Source of the DNA: JANQLU01 sp964434955
GTDB lineage: Bacteria > Planctomycetota > Planctomycetia > Pirellulales > Pirellulaceae
Assembly: GCA_964434955.1 (NCBI GenBank)
Contig: CAYSXI010000129.1
Coordinates: 1-15,405, forward strand
Direction of reading: 5' to 3'
Length of the DNA: 15,405 bases
Below the pieces are notes generated by a model. It searched no databases, had not been told where the DNA came from, and was given only the letters and a program-made list of their open reading frames with translations. Below, in pieces: positions 15,223 to 15,405 of the stretch; positions within the stretch are counted from its first letter, which is position 1, and every line of letters begins with the position of its first letter. The position numbers were made by a program, and so were the translations under genes.

Positions 15223-15405
15223 ATGAATCGAATCAGTCCATTTCGGCAAATTGCGAATCCGCTAATGGTGGTCTTTTTGCAACTTGGGACGGTATTCATC
15301 CACGCGGCATGGGTCGAAGCCCAAGGCCCGACAAGTATCGACTTTCAAAAACAGATTGCCCCCCTGTTTGAAAAACATTGTATCGAATGCCACGGCGAAT
15401 CGGAG
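15223..15405 (+). CDS. Secreted planctomycete cytochrome-type protein, N-terminal fragment
   Basis: 61 codons from the ATG at 15223 to the window edge, with AGGAA 5 bp ahead of the start. Residues 1-34 look like a signal peptide (hydrophobic MVVFLQLGTVFIHAAW, cleavage probably after VEA or AQG). The following IDFQKQIAPLFEKHCIECHG is the opening of a planctomycete cytochrome C (PSCyt1) domain with the heme-binding CxxCH (CIECH). In planctomycetes this domain usually starts long proteins with PSCyt2 and PSD1 domains (DUF1549/DUF1553), and that is the likely identity; only the start is visible. Confidence 0.82.
   Translation, partial: MNRISPFRQIANPLMVVFLQLGTVFIHAAWVEAQGPTSIDFQKQIAPLFEKHCIECHGESE

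Overview
The window reads as a chromosomal segment of a planctomycete, most likely a marine Pirellulaceae-type bacterium. The evidence is a paired ECF sigma factor and membrane Ser/Thr kinase, a secreted PQQ-propeller protein ending in NPFDE repeats, the start of a secreted protein with the CxxCH motif typical of planctomycete cytochrome domains, and a dispersed repeat with core AAGCACGAAGCGCAAGCG that I recall from other planctomycete genomes. Base composition is close to even. The placement at family level is inference.

Left part (1-2887): a minus-strand operon holds an ECF sigma factor followed 28 bp later by a transmembrane Ser/Thr kinase that runs off the left edge. The kinase ends in a PEGA-like and a degenerate formylglycine-generating-enzyme-like region. 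Upstream lies a compact minus-strand unit (promoter-like boxes, hairpin, terminator) that could encode a ~65-nt small RNA. Next, on the plus strand, is a secreted bleomycin-hydrolase-like cysteine peptidase with a textbook UUCG-loop terminator.

Centre (4314-8773): a very large minus-strand protein of unknown function is split by a 10-N scaffold gap at 6341-6350. The contig ends share a 12-mer that lies in the same reading frame on both sides, so the two halves are almost certainly one gene of about 1336 codons or more. It is followed by a 393-bp gene-free stretch rich in dyads, which leads into the secreted PQQ-propeller protein.

Right part (10391-15405): a repeat cluster lies between convergent genes. 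Then come AMP nucleosidase (minus) and, divergently, an OPT-family transporter with an unusual ~200-residue hydrophilic insertion and a small two-helix membrane protein 13 bp downstream. An elaborate nested dyad sits in the shared promoter region. The window ends with an alkyltransferase-like DNA-repair protein (minus) and, divergently, the start of a planctomycete cytochrome-type secreted protein.

No phage, transposase, CRISPR-Cas, tRNA or rRNA gene was seen. The best candidates for something undescribed are the small-RNA unit at 2556-2622, the repeat family placed between convergent gene ends, the amn/OPT dyad, and the giant helical protein.
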